From: Phascolarctobacterium sp. | GTDB taxonomy: Bacteria > Bacillota > Negativicutes > Acidaminococcales > Acidaminococcaceae | Direction: 5' to 3' | NCBI GenBank assembly: GCA_030531205.1 | Contig: JAUNOC010000001.1 | Span: forward strand, 186,001-250,000 | DNA length: 64,000 nt | Part shown: positions 28,983-38,813 of the stretch, piece by piece | Position numbering within the stretch: the first letter of the stretch is position 1 | How the letters are laid out: each line of letters begins with the position of its first letter | The notes under the pieces: model-generated | The model's database searches: none | The model's input: only the letters and a program-made list of their open reading frames with translations | Told to the model about the DNA's origin: nothing | Made by a program: the position numbers and the translations under genes

Positions 28983-29023
28983 AAAAAGTGACGTTACTTT
29001 TGAATAAAGTAACGTCACTTTTT
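28983..29023. terminator. Bidirectional terminator between gyrA and folD
   Basis: A perfect 18-bp stem (28983-29000 with 29006-29023; arm AAAAAGTGACGTTACTTT) around a five-base loop, with A-rich and T-rich flanks. It can end both gyrA (+) and folD (-). Confidence 0.85.
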
Positions 29024-29058
29024 AATTCATTTTTTTCTAAAATAAAAAAAAAGAGAGA

Positions 29059-29880
29059 TTAGCGAGCTAATCTCTCCAAGAGCATCATATTACTTACAAC
29101 GCCTATGCCTCCGGGGACGGGGGTGTAGGCCTTTGCTTTTTTATAGCAGTTAGGACAGATGTCCCCAACAATACCTTTATCTGTAACATTGATTCCCACA
29201 TCAATTAAAACTGCTCCTTCTTTTATCATACTTGGCTTGACAAATTTTGGCACGCCAACTGCCGCTATGAGAATATCCACAGTGGCAGTGATGGCTGCCA
29301 AATTTTTTGTGTGGGAATGACAAACAGTAACGGTACAGTTTTCGTTCAAAAGTAAATTGGCAACGGGTTTGCCGACCACATTGCTACGACCGATAACAAC
29401 AGCATGTTTGCCATCTAATTTAATACCATAATGTTTCAGGGTTGCAAGACAGGCACGGGCGGTGGCTGGAGCCCAAGGACTGCGACCGGCAAAGAACTCG
29501 CCGATATTTATACTATTAGTGCAATCCAAATCTTTGGCTGGTGCCACGGCATCGCCAATGGTGTTAGGATTAATTTGTTTCGGCATAGGGAAAAGGGGCA
29601 TAATACCATCGATTTTTTTGTCCTTATTAAGTTTTGCAATACAGGCAAGAACTTCTTTTTCGCTGGTTTTTGCAGGAAAAACAAATTGCTTAGCCACGCC
29701 GCCCAATTCTCCTGTCAGTTTGGTGATGCGTTGCAAATAGGACTTGCTGGCACCGTCATTTCCAACCAGGAGAATGGCAAGCGTAGTGGTTTTGCCTTTC
29801 TTTTTTCTGTCTGCAATTTTCTTAGCAATCTTTTCCCTATAAGCATTCGCTACTTCTTTGCCATATAAAACTTTTCGCAT
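29059..29880 (-). CDS. folD: FolD-like methylene-THF dehydrogenase, atypical active site
   Basis: 273 residues with the FolD fold: nucleotide-binding GRSNVVGKPVANLLL, KDLD, and C-terminal YTPVPGGIGVVSNMMLLE. Residues central to cyclohydrolase chemistry differ from classical FolD: the Y-x3-K box reads SYLQRI (Lys to Ile), the VQLPLP box reads MPLFPMP (Gln to Leu) and the CTP box reads WAPAT. It may be a dehydrogenase-only enzyme or use another substrate. It follows fhs, whose transcript begins with a ZTP riboswitch. Confidence 0.85.
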   Translation of the reverse strand: MRKVLYGKEVANAYREKIAKKIADRKKKGKTTTLAILLVGNDGASKSYLQRITKLTGELGGVAKQFVFPAKTSEKEVLACIAKLNKDKKIDGIMPLFPMPKQINPNTIGDAVAPAKDLDCTNSINIGEFFAGRSPWAPATARACLATLKHYGIKLDGKHAVVIGRSNVVGKPVANLLLNENCTVTVCHSHTKNLAAITATVDILIAAVGVPKFVKPSMIKEGAVLIDVGINVTDKGIVGDICPNCYKKAKAYTPVPGGIGVVSNMMLLERLAR

Positions 29881-29906
29881 AACACCTCACGTCTAATACC
29901 TAATTA

Positions 29907-29933
29907 TAATCACAGGAACATTTTACCATAATT
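29907..29933 (+). repeat. Copy of the 27-bp interspersed repeat
   Basis: TAATCACAGGAACATTTTAC plus CATAATT, close to the consensus, in the folD-fhs gap. It is followed by runs of AACTTATAACTTATAAC. A degenerate copy lies on the other side of fhs (about 31754-31781). Confidence 0.6.
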
Positions 29934-29983
29934 TATAATTTTTAACTTATAACTTATAACTTATAACTTTTCATTTCAGCGGA

Positions 29984-31663
29984 TTAGAATAACCCGCTAA
30001 TAATTCCATCGTCACTTACGTCAATCTTCTCCGCTGCGGGAATGGGGGGGAGGCCGGGCATGGTCATAATATCACCAGTAAGCACTACGATAAAGCCGGC
30101 GCCAGCACTAATTCTGCAATTCTTAATGGTAATTTTGAATCCTTCGGGACGGCCTAATTTATTTTGGTCGTCACTGAAAGAATATTGGGTTTTTGCCATA
30201 CATACGGGCAACTTGCCATATCCCAAACGTTCAAAATCTGCCAATGCTTTTTCTGCATCTGCACTATAGTTTACGCCATCCGCACCGTAGATTTCCCGGG
30301 CTACGGTTTCAATTTTTTCCTTCAAACTCATTTCATCAGGGTAGATGGGGGCAAAGTGAGCTGTGCCACTTTCTGCCAAGCGTACAACTTCGTTAGCGAG
30401 TTCCACACCACCTTCGCCGCCTTTGGCAAAAACATCGCTCAAGGCAACGTTAACGCCCATCATGGCACAATGTTCACGTACTACTTCCAATTCTTCTTTA
30501 GTATCTTGGGCAAAGATATTGATGGCAACTACCAAAGGTACACCATATTTTTGTACATTTTCAATATGTTTTTCCAAATTGGGCAAGCCCCGTTTAACTG
30601 CTTCCACGTTAGGTGTTGCTAATACTTTTTTATTCATGCCGCCATGCATTTTCAACGCTCTGACAGTGGCAACCAATACCACCGCATCCGGCTTCAAACC
30701 GGCATAACGGCATTTAATATCAAAGAATTTTTCCGCACCTAAATCGGCACCGAAACCTGCTTCCGTAATAGTGTAATCAGCAAGCCGCATAGCGGTTTTG
30801 GTAGCCACAACGCTGTTGCAACCATGAGCAATATTGGCAAAAGGTCCGCCGTGAATAATGGCAGGTACATTTTCAATGGTCTGTACCAAATTGGGTTTAA
30901 TTGCATCTTTCAAGAGTGCTGCCATAGCGCCTTGTGCTTTGATTTGACCAGCTGTAACAGGATTGCCTTCGTAATCATAGGCAACAATAATTTTGCTCAA
31001 ACGTTCTTTCAAATCGTGTAAATCCTTGGACAAGCAGAGAATTGCCATAACTTCAGAAGCAACAGTAATGTCAAAGCCGTCTTGACGTGGCACGCCGTGC
31101 GCCTTGCCACCTAAGCCGACAACAATTTGGCGTAGTTCTCTGTCGTTCATATCCACTACCCGTTTCCACACAATACGGCGAGGGTCAATATTAAGTTTGT
31201 TGCCCTGTTGTACATGGTTATCCACCATAGCGCTGAGCAACATATGAGCACTGGTAATGGCATGAAAATCGCCTGTAAAATGCAAATTAATATCTTCCAT
31301 AGGTACAACCTGACTGTAACCACCGCCTGCAGCACCACCCTTAACACCCATACAGGGCCCTAAAGAAGGTTCACGGAGGGCAACAATAACATCTTTATGA
31401 ATTTTTGCCAAGCCCTGTGCCAAACCAACTGTAGTAGTGGATTTGCCTTCACCGGCAGGAGTAGGAGTAATCGCAGTAACCAAAACCAATTTCCCTGGTT
31501 TGCCTTCCTTTTCTAAACGGCGAATCAAGGGCATGGAAAGTTTCGCTTTGTAACGACCGTATAGTTCAATGTCTTCTTCCTTGATTTTCAGTTTCTTTGC
31601 TACTTCCACGATGGGTAACATTTTTGCTTCCTGAGCAATTTCAATGTCTGACTTAAAAGCCAT
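29984..31663 (-). CDS. fhs: Formate-tetrahydrofolate ligase
   Basis: 559 residues, the usual Fhs length. ATP-binding P-loop-like [16 protein letters not shown], then [39 protein letters not shown] and [15 protein letters not shown] at the C-terminus are signature stretches. It makes 10-formyl-THF from formate, THF and ATP, feeding purine synthesis or reductive one-carbon flow. RBS AAAGGAG precedes ATG 31663. Control by the ZTP riboswitch upstream ties it to purine status. Confidence 0.98.
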   Translation of the reverse strand: MAFKSDIEIAQEAKMLPIVEVAKKLKIKEEDIELYGRYKAKLSMPLIRRLEKEGKPGKLVLVTAITPTPAGEGKSTTTVGLAQGLAKIHKDVIVALREPSLGPCMGVKGGAAGGGYSQVVPMEDINLHFTGDFHAITSAHMLLSAMVDNHVQQGNKLNIDPRRIVWKRVVDMNDRELRQIVVGLGGKAHGVPRQDGFDITVASEVMAILCLSKDLHDLKERLSKIIVAYDYEGNPVTAGQIKAQGAMAALLKDAIKPNLVQTIENVPAIIHGGPFANIAHGCNSVVATKTAMRLADYTITEAGFGADLGAEKFFDIKCRYAGLKPDAVVLVATVRALKMHGGMNKKVLATPNVEAVKRGLPNLEKHIENVQKYGVPLVVAINIFAQDTKEELEVVREHCAMMGVNVALSDVFAKGGEGGVELANEVVRLAESGTAHFAPIYPDEMSLKEKIETVAREIYGADGVNYSADAEKALADFERLGYGKLPVCMAKTQYSFSDDQNKLGRPEGFKITIKNCRISAGAGFIVVLTGDIMTMPGLPPIPAAEKIDVSDDGIISGLF

Positions 31664-31723
31664 GATGTTCTCCTTTCATTTTACGAGTTAAAGGTTAAAA
31701 GCTTGAAACTTAAAGTTATGGAC

Positions 31724-31746
31724 AATTTTCGGCTTTGCCGAAAATT
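31724..31746. other. Perfect hairpin in the fhs leader
   Basis: AATTTTCGGC TTT GCCGAAAATT, a 10-bp perfect inverted repeat with a three-base loop, 61 bases upstream of the fhs start. Without a clear T-run it is not an obvious terminator; it may stabilise the leader. Confidence 0.4.
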
Positions 31747-31813
31747 ACCTATTACAACCATAGGAATCTTTTACTACAATTTCTGACTCTTAACTTATAA
31801 CTTTTAATTTAAT

Positions 31814-31836
31814 AAAAATGCCGCCCAGGCATTTTT
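31814..31836 (-). terminator. Riboswitch expression-platform terminator
   Basis: On the minus strand AAAAATGCC, a five-base loop and GGCATTTTT are followed by A/T-rich sequence. It lies just downstream of the ZTP aptamer and upstream of fhs, so it is the likely ligand-controlled terminator; it would also end transcripts from the PBP gene. Confidence 0.75.
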
Positions 31837-31842
31837 GTTAAA

Positions 31843-31908
31843 ATACGCCCAGACGGTCGGCTTTCGCAAATTCATACTCCCTGTGGTTACTCCACAAATC
31901 CGTCAGTT
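31843..31908 (-). ncRNA. ZTP/ZMP (pfl) riboswitch
   Basis: On the minus strand the pfl-motif blocks appear in order: CTGACGGA, a stem GTGG/CCAC followed by AGGGAGTATGA, a variable linker, then GCCGACCGTCTGGGC, the strongly conserved 3' block. A rho-independent terminator follows. pfl RNAs sense ZTP/ZMP, the AICAR nucleotides that accumulate on 10-formyl-THF shortage, and commonly precede fhs, folD and purH, exactly the genes found downstream here. Confidence 0.85.
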
Positions 31909-31966
31909 ATATGAACATATTTATTATACTACATTTTGGGAGTTTTCTCAACTGCGAAATAAGTTT

Positions 31967-33964
31967 TTATTTAAACCAAACTTCAATGATTTCTTCTTGC
32001 GGCACTAAGGTTCCCGGAGCAGGATTTTGTTTGTAGGCATGACCCTGTCCGTTGGGTTCCAACTTGAGTTTTCCCTGCATAACTTCAGTACAACCACGCA
32101 TATCCAGGCCTTTAAAATTAGGTACACGAATGCGGCCGTCCTGCTCAATGGTTAAGGAAGGCAATTTTCTTTGATATTCTTTTTGCTCCAATTCTTTGAA
32201 ACTGGTGAGGCCTTCTCCGGTGTTGGGCTGGATACCCTTGGCCGCTAAAATTTGTTGTAAGGTGTTACGAAATACGGGGCTTGCTACTTGGCCGCCATAA
32301 TAAAAGTCCTTACCTTGTGGCTCGTCCAGCATAACAATCATGGCATAAATTGGCTTATCTGCGGGCACAAAGCCCACAAAGGATGCAATATGTTTCGCAC
32401 CCACATAGTCGCCTTTTTTTGTAAGCTTTTGCGCTGTGCCGGTTTTGCCGGCAATGCGATAGCCCTTAATGGCAGCAGCTTGCCCGCCACCAGAAGCAAC
32501 AACTTGTTCCATCATTTGTCTCATAGACAAGGCAACATCTCTGGATATGGGATGGCCGACTACTTGACGTTTGCCTTCCCGTGTAATTTCTCCATTAGGA
32601 GCAACAATTTTTTTAACAATGTAGGGTTTTAGCAAATCTCCACCATTGGCAATGGCACAGATGCCCCGTAACATTTGTAAAGGAGTTACGGCTATGCCTT
32701 GTCCTAAACTCATGACAGCAATGTCAGCTTTATACATATTGCGGGGGTCATGCAAAATTCCTATTTCCTCGCCATCCAGTTCTATGCCGGTGGTTTGACC
32801 AAAGCCAAAGGCCTCAGCAAAGCCAATCAAATTATTTTCGCCTAATTTTAAACCGATTTGCGCCATACAGGTGTTGATGGAGTATTTGATAACATCGCTG
32901 AAAGTAACTTCCCCTCGGCCTTTGTTATCCCAGTTGCCGATGTTGATTTCATTATCTTTGTCTTTAAAGGTGCCGTTGTCCATCATTTTAGTATCAGGTT
33001 TCACTATGCGGCGTTCTAAAGCGGCACAGCCCACAATGGGCTTGAAAACAGAGCCAGGTTCATAGTTAAAACCGATACATTTGTTTTGCCAGTCCGTGTC
33101 TTTATATTTGTAGAATTCATTAGGGTCAAAGGTGGGACGGGATACCATACCTAAAATTTCGCCGGTGTAAGGATCCATAATGATGCCTGCAGCACTGACT
33201 GCCTTAGTGGTAGTCATAGCTTCATCAATGGCACGTTCCAAAGTGGACTGAATCTTCATATCCAATGTTAAATAAATAGTTGGTACTGTATCACGAATAT
33301 TATTCAAATCACCAATCAGTTCGCCGCCCCGGGCATCATAATAAATTTTTCGTTCAGAAATAGCGCCACGCAGTTCCCTGTCAAGGGCATGTTCCAAGCC
33401 GCTGCCGCCCTTGTCGTCCGTACCTACAAAACCAAGCACTTGGGCCGCTACTTTTTGTTTTGTATAGTAACGGCGACTTTCGGGAATAAAATGTAAACCA
33501 TCCAATTTGTATTTCTTAATCAGTTGGTGCACTTCGCGAGATTCTTTGGGGGACATGGTGCGTTTGATCCAAACAAAGGAACCGCCATCAGAACATTTTT
33601 TTGCAATTTCATTTTCATCTATATTTAGCACTGGGGCTAAAAGTTCAGCAATGAAATGAATCAAATTGCCGTCCCCGGCTTCCTTTTTTTCTAATTTCAA
33701 AATCTGTGAAGGATCCATATAGAGGGATTCACACATAATGCTGACCGCCAGTTCTTCTCCATTGCGGTCCAAAATCTGGCCTCGTGGGTTGCCCTGCTTG
33801 TCGCTATAAACGACTTGACGTTTGGCATCTTTGGAAAATTGGCTACCACGATATAACTGGAGGTACATAAGCCGGCCAATAACACAGATTAAAACAAAAA
33901 AAATGGCAATGGCCAGCCAACGAAATCTTGTTTTTGCTTGGGTCAAAGTATAGCGCGGTCTCAT
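31967..33964 (-). CDS. Class B penicillin-binding protein with PASTA domain (FtsI/SpoVD-like)
   Basis: 665 residues. One N-terminal membrane anchor (about 15-35), PBP dimer domain starting RGQILDRNGEELA, transpeptidase motifs SVFK (EPGSVFKPIVG), SIN (YSINTCMAQ) and KTGTAQK, and one C-terminal PASTA domain (RVPNFKGLDMRGCTEVM). It crosslinks septal or sporulation peptidoglycan. Its start overlaps the FtsW-like gene by four bases, so it is the cognate transpeptidase of that SEDS protein. It is not in a mraY/mur cluster here. Confidence 0.93.
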   Translation of the reverse strand: MRPRYTLTQAKTRFRWLAIAIFFVLICVIGRLMYLQLYRGSQFSKDAKRQVVYSDKQGNPRGQILDRNGEELAVSIMCESLYMDPSQILKLEKKEAGDGNLIHFIAELLAPVLNIDENEIAKKCSDGGSFVWIKRTMSPKESREVHQLIKKYKLDGLHFIPESRRYYTKQKVAAQVLGFVGTDDKGGSGLEHALDRELRGAISERKIYYDARGGELIGDLNNIRDTVPTIYLTLDMKIQSTLERAIDEAMTTTKAVSAAGIIMDPYTGEILGMVSRPTFDPNEFYKYKDTDWQNKCIGFNYEPGSVFKPIVGCAALERRIVKPDTKMMDNGTFKDKDNEINIGNWDNKGRGEVTFSDVIKYSINTCMAQIGLKLGENNLIGFAEAFGFGQTTGIELDGEEIGILHDPRNMYKADIAVMSLGQGIAVTPLQMLRGICAIANGGDLLKPYIVKKIVAPNGEITREGKRQVVGHPISRDVALSMRQMMEQVVASGGGQAAAIKGYRIAGKTGTAQKLTKKGDYVGAKHIASFVGFVPADKPIYAMIVMLDEPQGKDFYYGGQVASPVFRNTLQQILAAKGIQPNTGEGLTSFKELEQKEYQRKLPSLTIEQDGRIRVPNFKGLDMRGCTEVMQGKLKLEPNGQGHAYKQNPAPGTLVPQEEIIEVWFK

Positions 33965-35169
33965 GCTTTGCCACCTCTAATAATTCGCAAACCATGAGGA
34001 TTGGCAGATGTGTCTTCTTCTACATTGTCAATGATTTCCAAGGTTTTTAATTTTTCATATTCACAATCATAAACGGAAAGAGCAAGTCCTAAAGCAATAG
34101 AAGATACAATCATAGAACTGCCTCCGTAGGAGATGAAGGAAAGCGGTACTCCGATAATGGGCAGAAGACCACAGACCATAGCCATATTGGCAACTGCCTG
34201 TCCCACGACTAAAATACACACACCGCCAGCTAAAAGGGCCCCTGTTGGGTCACTGGCACGGCGGGAGATTGTCCACAGGCCTAAACCTAATAACGAAAAA
34301 AGCAAAATTAATACCATAGCACCAATAAAGCCGTTTTCCTGGCAATAGATGGCAAAGGCAAAATCGGTGTGCAGTTCTGGCAAAAAGAAAAATTTTGATG
34401 TGCCGGCCCCCCAATCCATACCAGTTAAACCGCCGCTGCCAATGGCAATTTGGCTTTGCACCATTTGGTAGCCGCTGCCGGTGGGGTCTTTCCAAGGGTC
34501 AAGCCACATAAAAATACGAGCAAGACGATAGGGAGCATACCAAGTGGCAGCAACAGCAATGACAAGGGCGGCAATACCTGCTAAGGCAATTTGAATCCAA
34601 CGGATACCGCCAATAAAACACATAAAGGCCGCCAACCCGGCAATAATACTGGCTGTACCCAAATCAGGCTGTACATAAACAAGAAAAGAAAAAATAGCCG
34701 TAATAAACAAACAAAGGGAAGTGGGGGTATGAAAAACATTAGCGGCTTTACCGTCCTGAATATGATTACCTAATAAACTGCTGAACAACATGACGATAAA
34801 AAGTTTAGCAAATTCCGATGGTTGAAAATTAAAAAATCTAAAATCTATCCAACGGTGTGCAGCATTGATTTCCGGGCCAAAGGCAAGAACATAAATCAAA
34901 AGCATTAAAGTCAATGATCCAAAAAAGAGCAAGATGTTCTGGTTAAGCAACTGATAATAACCGACTTTGCGAACGGCAATTATGCAGGCCATACCCGCCA
35001 AGGCAAAGAGCAAATAGCGAATAGCAAAATGGTAGGTGCTGTTCATTTCTGTGGCAGCATAGACGAAACTGGCAGAAAAAACATTGACAAAGCCCAATGC
35101 CAAAAGAAGTATGAAACAGAGCAGAACAAGTATTTTGGGATTACTGAAAAATAAAATTCTTGAATTCAT
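33961..35169 (-). CDS. FtsW-like SEDS peptidoglycan glycosyltransferase
   Basis: 402 residues, about ten membrane segments. SEDS hallmarks: FQPSEFAKLFIVML, QPDLGTA, the long extracellular loop with GSGYQMVQSQIAIGSGGLTGMDWG, the LPELHTDFAFAIYCQENGFIG block and SFISYGGSSM near the end. The SEDS family polymerises glycan strands together with a partner class B PBP, here the overlapping downstream gene. FtsW is favoured over RodA because a separate RodA lies 2.5 kb upstream; it could serve a different stage. Confidence 0.93.
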   Translation of the reverse strand: MNSRILFFSNPKILVLLCFILLLALGFVNVFSASFVYAATEMNSTYHFAIRYLLFALAGMACIIAVRKVGYYQLLNQNILLFFGSLTLMLLIYVLAFGPEINAAHRWIDFRFFNFQPSEFAKLFIVMLFSSLLGNHIQDGKAANVFHTPTSLCLFITAIFSFLVYVQPDLGTASIIAGLAAFMCFIGGIRWIQIALAGIAALVIAVAATWYAPYRLARIFMWLDPWKDPTGSGYQMVQSQIAIGSGGLTGMDWGAGTSKFFFLPELHTDFAFAIYCQENGFIGAMVLILLFSLLGLGLWTISRRASDPTGALLAGGVCILVVGQAVANMAMVCGLLPIIGVPLSFISYGGSSMIVSSIALGLALSVYDCEYEKLKTLEIIDNVEEDTSANPHGLRIIRGGKA

Positions 35170-35837
35170 TTGATTCCACCAATTAGCATAGGTTCATGGT
35201 TTTTCCGCCAAATGGCAAGCCGTTCCACATCAGCATTTTCTGTATTGAGTTCCAAGACTTTTAATACATCCACTGCCTTAAAACTTCCCTCGTTAAAATT
35301 TTTAATACTAAAAGTGAGGATCACTTTGTTACCTGTGACCTCATAGTTAACCTTATCAACATACTTTTTTACATCTACTTCTTTAAAACCTTCCCGTCGT
35401 TTGGGTGCAGATTTTTTAAACAGCAAGGTCTGACTGCTGTTGAATTTAGTTATTTTTTCGTCCAAATGGTCAGCAATGCTTTGCAAGGTAACCCGATAAT
35501 CAAAAAGGGTGGCTTCTGCCATAAGGGCATTTTCGTTATTGGCAACGGCATCTGCTGCCAAAATGCGGATACCGCGAGGCAGGGAAGAACGCAAGGAAAG
35601 TACTGCCTGTTCGGGTTCCACCGGCTCTGCCATTTCAATTTCTACAAATTCTGCATAAGAAACAATCCCCACGCCTAAAGCAGAAGCCAAAGAAAATTTT
35701 ATATGTGGGTTAAATCCTTCGGAATAAGCCACAGGCAATTCAGAACGGCGTAAACTCCGCTCAATGGCACGCAAATAATCTAAATGGCTGACAAAACGGA
35801 TTTCTGGATCTTTGGTGATTTGCAAACGTAATTTCAT
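35166..35837 (-). CDS. TIGR03936 family (DUF2344) radical-SAM-associated protein
   Basis: 223 residues starting MKLRLQITKDPEIRFVSHLDYLRAIERSLRR, with LPVAYSEGFNPHIKFSLASALGVG: clear DUF2344/TIGR03936. In many Bacillota it follows, or is fused to, the TIGR03960 radical SAM protein. The exact reaction is not established. Its start abuts the TIGR03960 stop and its end overlaps the ftsW-like start by four bases. Confidence 0.92.
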   Translation of the reverse strand: MKLRLQITKDPEIRFVSHLDYLRAIERSLRRSELPVAYSEGFNPHIKFSLASALGVGIVSYAEFVEIEMAEPVEPEQAVLSLRSSLPRGIRILAADAVANNENALMAEATLFDYRVTLQSIADHLDEKITKFNSSQTLLFKKSAPKRREGFKEVDVKKYVDKVNYEVTGNKVILTFSIKNFNEGSFKAVDVLKVLELNTENADVERLAIWRKNHEPMLIGGIK

Positions 35838-37681
35838 TATGCCTCACCTCCGTAATCCACAATTTTCACGCCTAATTTTTGGCATACACCACAGCCTTGG
35901 CAGGTATCACGGCGGCAATCTTTGGTTAAAGCACCTTCCTGTGCTTTTTGCCATTCGTTAGTCAAGTATTGACGACTGACTCCTGGAGATACATGCTCCC
36001 AGGGGAATACCTCATCATCAGACCTTTTCCGTTGAGCATAAAATTCTATACTAAGATTTTCTGACTGCAATGCTTTTTGCCAACCTTCAAAACTAAAATG
36101 GTCGGACCAACCATCAAAACGGGCCCCGTTTTTCCAGGCGGTATAAATTGCCCGTCCTACCCGTCTGTCACCCCGCGCAATAACTGCTTCCATAATACTG
36201 GTTTCCGGATCATGATATTGAAAAGCAACATTTTTCATTTTCAAAGCGTCCTTCAGCAAATATTGTTTGCGGCGCATTTCCTGTAATTCGTTCTGCCCAA
36301 ACCATTGAAAGGCAGTATAAGGCTTAGGCACAAAGACGGATGCACTGACCGTAACCTTACAACCATTATGACCTGTAACCTTATAATAACGATACTGAAC
36401 ATGTTTAACCATTTCCGCAATGGCAAGAATATCCTCATCCGTTTCCAAAGGAAGACCAATCATAAAATAAAGTTTAATGCTGCTCCAACCATTTTCAAAA
36501 GCCACCGTTACCGCATTAAGCAAATCTTCCTCCGTAACACCTTTGTTAATAATATCCCTCATTTTTTGAGAACCGGCTTCGGGAGCAAAGGTCAAGCCGC
36601 TTTTACGCACTGCATTCACTTCCTGGGCAATAGCCACACAGAAGGAATCAATCCGCAAACTGGGCAGGGAAACGCTGACCCGTTTGTCGTGCAGTTCTGT
36701 TGTTAGGGTATGAACTAAATTTGGTAATTCACTATAGTCAGCACTTGACAAGGATACCAAAGAAATTTCATTATAACCCGTATTCTTTACTAACTTTTTA
36801 GATAAGTCCAAAAGATTTTTTTCGCTCCGCTCCCGCACAGGACGGTACACCATCCCTGCATGACAGAAACGGCAACCATGGGTACAGCCACGGAATATTT
36901 CCAACATAATCCTGTCGTGCACAATGCCCGTGAAAGGCACAATGGGACTGGTGGGGAAATCAATACTGTCTAAATCCGGCACCACTCTTTTATAAACTGT
37001 TTTAGGTACATCCTGATTAGGACGAACATCTGCTATTGTGCCATCATCGTAATAACGCACATCATAAAACTGCGGTACATAAATACCTTGGATTTTGCTG
37101 ACCCTTTGCAAAAATCCCTTACGTCCGCCGGGCCGATCCGCATCCTTCCAGCCTTCGTAAGCACGCAAAACTTCTACTAAAATTTCTTCTCCGTCACCAA
37201 TAATGGCAAAATCAAAAAAGTCAGCCAAGGGTTCAGGATTGAAAACACAGGGTCCGCCGACAATAACAAAGGGCTCGTTTTCTTGCCGTTCTTTGGTGTG
37301 AACAGTTATACCACCTAAATCAAGCATATTGAGAATGTTGGTATAACTCAATTCATATTGCAAAGTGAAACCAACAAAGTCACAATCTTTAAGTTGACAA
37401 CCTGTTTCCAAAGTTCTCAAGGGAAGATGCTTCTCCCGCATTTTGGTTTCCAAATCTGTCCAAGGGGCATAGACCCTTTCGGCGGCAAAACTATCTTCCT
37501 TGTTTACTAAATGATAAAGAATCTTAAATCCCAAATAACTCATGCCAACTTCATAAACATCTGGAAAAGCCAATGCAATGCGTACTTTAGCATTTGGCTT
37601 CACGATGCTGGCAAATTCTCCGCCAGTGTAGCGGGAAGGATGTTCTATGCTGTTTAAAATATCAATGGTTAAGTCCTGCAT
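35837..37681 (-). CDS. TIGR03960 family B12-binding-domain/radical SAM protein
   Basis: 614 residues. An N-terminal B12-binding-like region (KVRIALAFPDVYEVGMSYLGFKILY) is followed by the radical SAM cluster motif CTHGCRFCHAG (about residue 270) and SLSSADYS, LTFAPEAGSQ, SSIKLYFMIGLP. The C-terminus ends with a Cys cluster (CRRDTCQGCGVCQKLGV) that may hold a second Fe-S centre. The reaction of this family is uncharacterised. Encoded between rodA and the TIGR03936 gene, one base from each neighbour. Confidence 0.93.
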   Translation of the reverse strand: MQDLTIDILNSIEHPSRYTGGEFASIVKPNAKVRIALAFPDVYEVGMSYLGFKILYHLVNKEDSFAAERVYAPWTDLETKMREKHLPLRTLETGCQLKDCDFVGFTLQYELSYTNILNMLDLGGITVHTKERQENEPFVIVGGPCVFNPEPLADFFDFAIIGDGEEILVEVLRAYEGWKDADRPGGRKGFLQRVSKIQGIYVPQFYDVRYYDDGTIADVRPNQDVPKTVYKRVVPDLDSIDFPTSPIVPFTGIVHDRIMLEIFRGCTHGCRFCHAGMVYRPVRERSEKNLLDLSKKLVKNTGYNEISLVSLSSADYSELPNLVHTLTTELHDKRVSVSLPSLRIDSFCVAIAQEVNAVRKSGLTFAPEAGSQKMRDIINKGVTEEDLLNAVTVAFENGWSSIKLYFMIGLPLETDEDILAIAEMVKHVQYRYYKVTGHNGCKVTVSASVFVPKPYTAFQWFGQNELQEMRRKQYLLKDALKMKNVAFQYHDPETSIMEAVIARGDRRVGRAIYTAWKNGARFDGWSDHFSFEGWQKALQSENLSIEFYAQRKRSDDEVFPWEHVSPGVSRQYLTNEWQKAQEGALTKDCRRDTCQGCGVCQKLGVKIVDYGGEA

Positions 37682-37682
37682 T

Positions 37683-38783
37683 TTAGAAAAGTAACTCCGA
37701 ATTTCTGGCAGCGATATTTAAGAGTACTGCCACACTCATAATATTAGTTATCAAAGATGAAACACCGTACGACAGGAAAGGTAAAGGAACACCAGTAACT
37801 GGCATAATACCAATGGTCATACCGATATTAACAAAAATATGGAACATAAACATACTGGTGATGCCGGTTGCCAAGAGCATTCCAAAGTCATCCTCAGCAT
37901 TAATGGCAATAACAATACCTCGCCAAATAATTACAAGATATAAGAGCAAAATAATACAAACCCCAATAAACCCGAATTCCTCTCCGGCTACAGCAAAAAT
38001 AAAGTCCGTATGATTTTCCGGCAAGAAGTTCAGTTGGGACTGTGTACCTGATAGCCAACCTTTGCCAAACAAGCCGCCGCTGCCGATGGCTATTTTAGAT
38101 TGAATAACATGATACCCGCTGCCGAAAGGGTCAAGTTCCGGATTAAGAAAAACTTTGATTCTTAATTTTTGGTAATCCTGCAAAACAAAATGCCAAAGGG
38201 CAGGAGCCAAAGCGGCAAAGCCGATTGCCAAACGGACAATCCATTTATAACGGAACCCGCTGACAAAGGCCATACCGATAAGAATAGCAAGAAAACTCAA
38301 ACTTGTTCCTAAGTCCGGCTGTTTTAAAACCAAAATGAAAGGAATAAAGAGAAAGGCAAATACTTTAAGATAATCTACAAAGTCGACCAGCCATTCAATG
38401 CGGCGTTCCATAAAAGATGCTAAACAAATAACAATAATCAGTTTGGAAAATTCTGATGGCTGGAAACTCAAAGAACCAATTTGAATCCAGCGTTGCGCTC
38501 CCAATTGGCTGTGTCCGAAGAACATAACGAAGAGCAGCATCAAAATATTGAATGAGTACAAGTAAATAATGTACTGTTTAACACCACGATAATCAAAAGC
38601 TAAAGATATGGCGGCTAAAACAATGCCTACGAACATAAAAATAGTTTGGCGTTGCATGTGCCAACTGTTTGCCACTTGGGCATAGTTATAGGTGGCACTA
38701 TAGATGAGCATTAGTCCGTAACCCATAAGTGCCAAAGTTGAAACTATTAAAATCCAATCAATGCGTTTTAATAACTCTTTCAT
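37683..38783 (-). CDS. rodA: Rod-shape SEDS glycosyltransferase RodA
   Basis: 366 residues, about ten membrane segments. SEDS motifs FQPSEFSKLIIVICLASF, KQPDLGTSLSFLAI, GSGYHVIQSKIAIGSGGLFGKGW, FLPENHTDFIFAVAGEEFGFIG and LPFLSYGVSSL. It polymerises lateral-wall glycan strands with MrdA and MreBCD, whose genes are directly upstream, which supports RodA rather than FtsW. Confidence 0.95.
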   Translation of the reverse strand: MKELLKRIDWILIVSTLALMGYGLMLIYSATYNYAQVANSWHMQRQTIFMFVGIVLAAISLAFDYRGVKQYIIYLYSFNILMLLFVMFFGHSQLGAQRWIQIGSLSFQPSEFSKLIIVICLASFMERRIEWLVDFVDYLKVFAFLFIPFILVLKQPDLGTSLSFLAILIGMAFVSGFRYKWIVRLAIGFAALAPALWHFVLQDYQKLRIKVFLNPELDPFGSGYHVIQSKIAIGSGGLFGKGWLSGTQSQLNFLPENHTDFIFAVAGEEFGFIGVCIILLLYLVIIWRGIVIAINAEDDFGMLLATGITSMFMFHIFVNIGMTIGIMPVTGVPLPFLSYGVSSLITNIMSVAVLLNIAARNSELLF

Positions 38784-38813
38784 AATTTATTGCGCCGCTT
38801 TGCGCTTAGGCAA

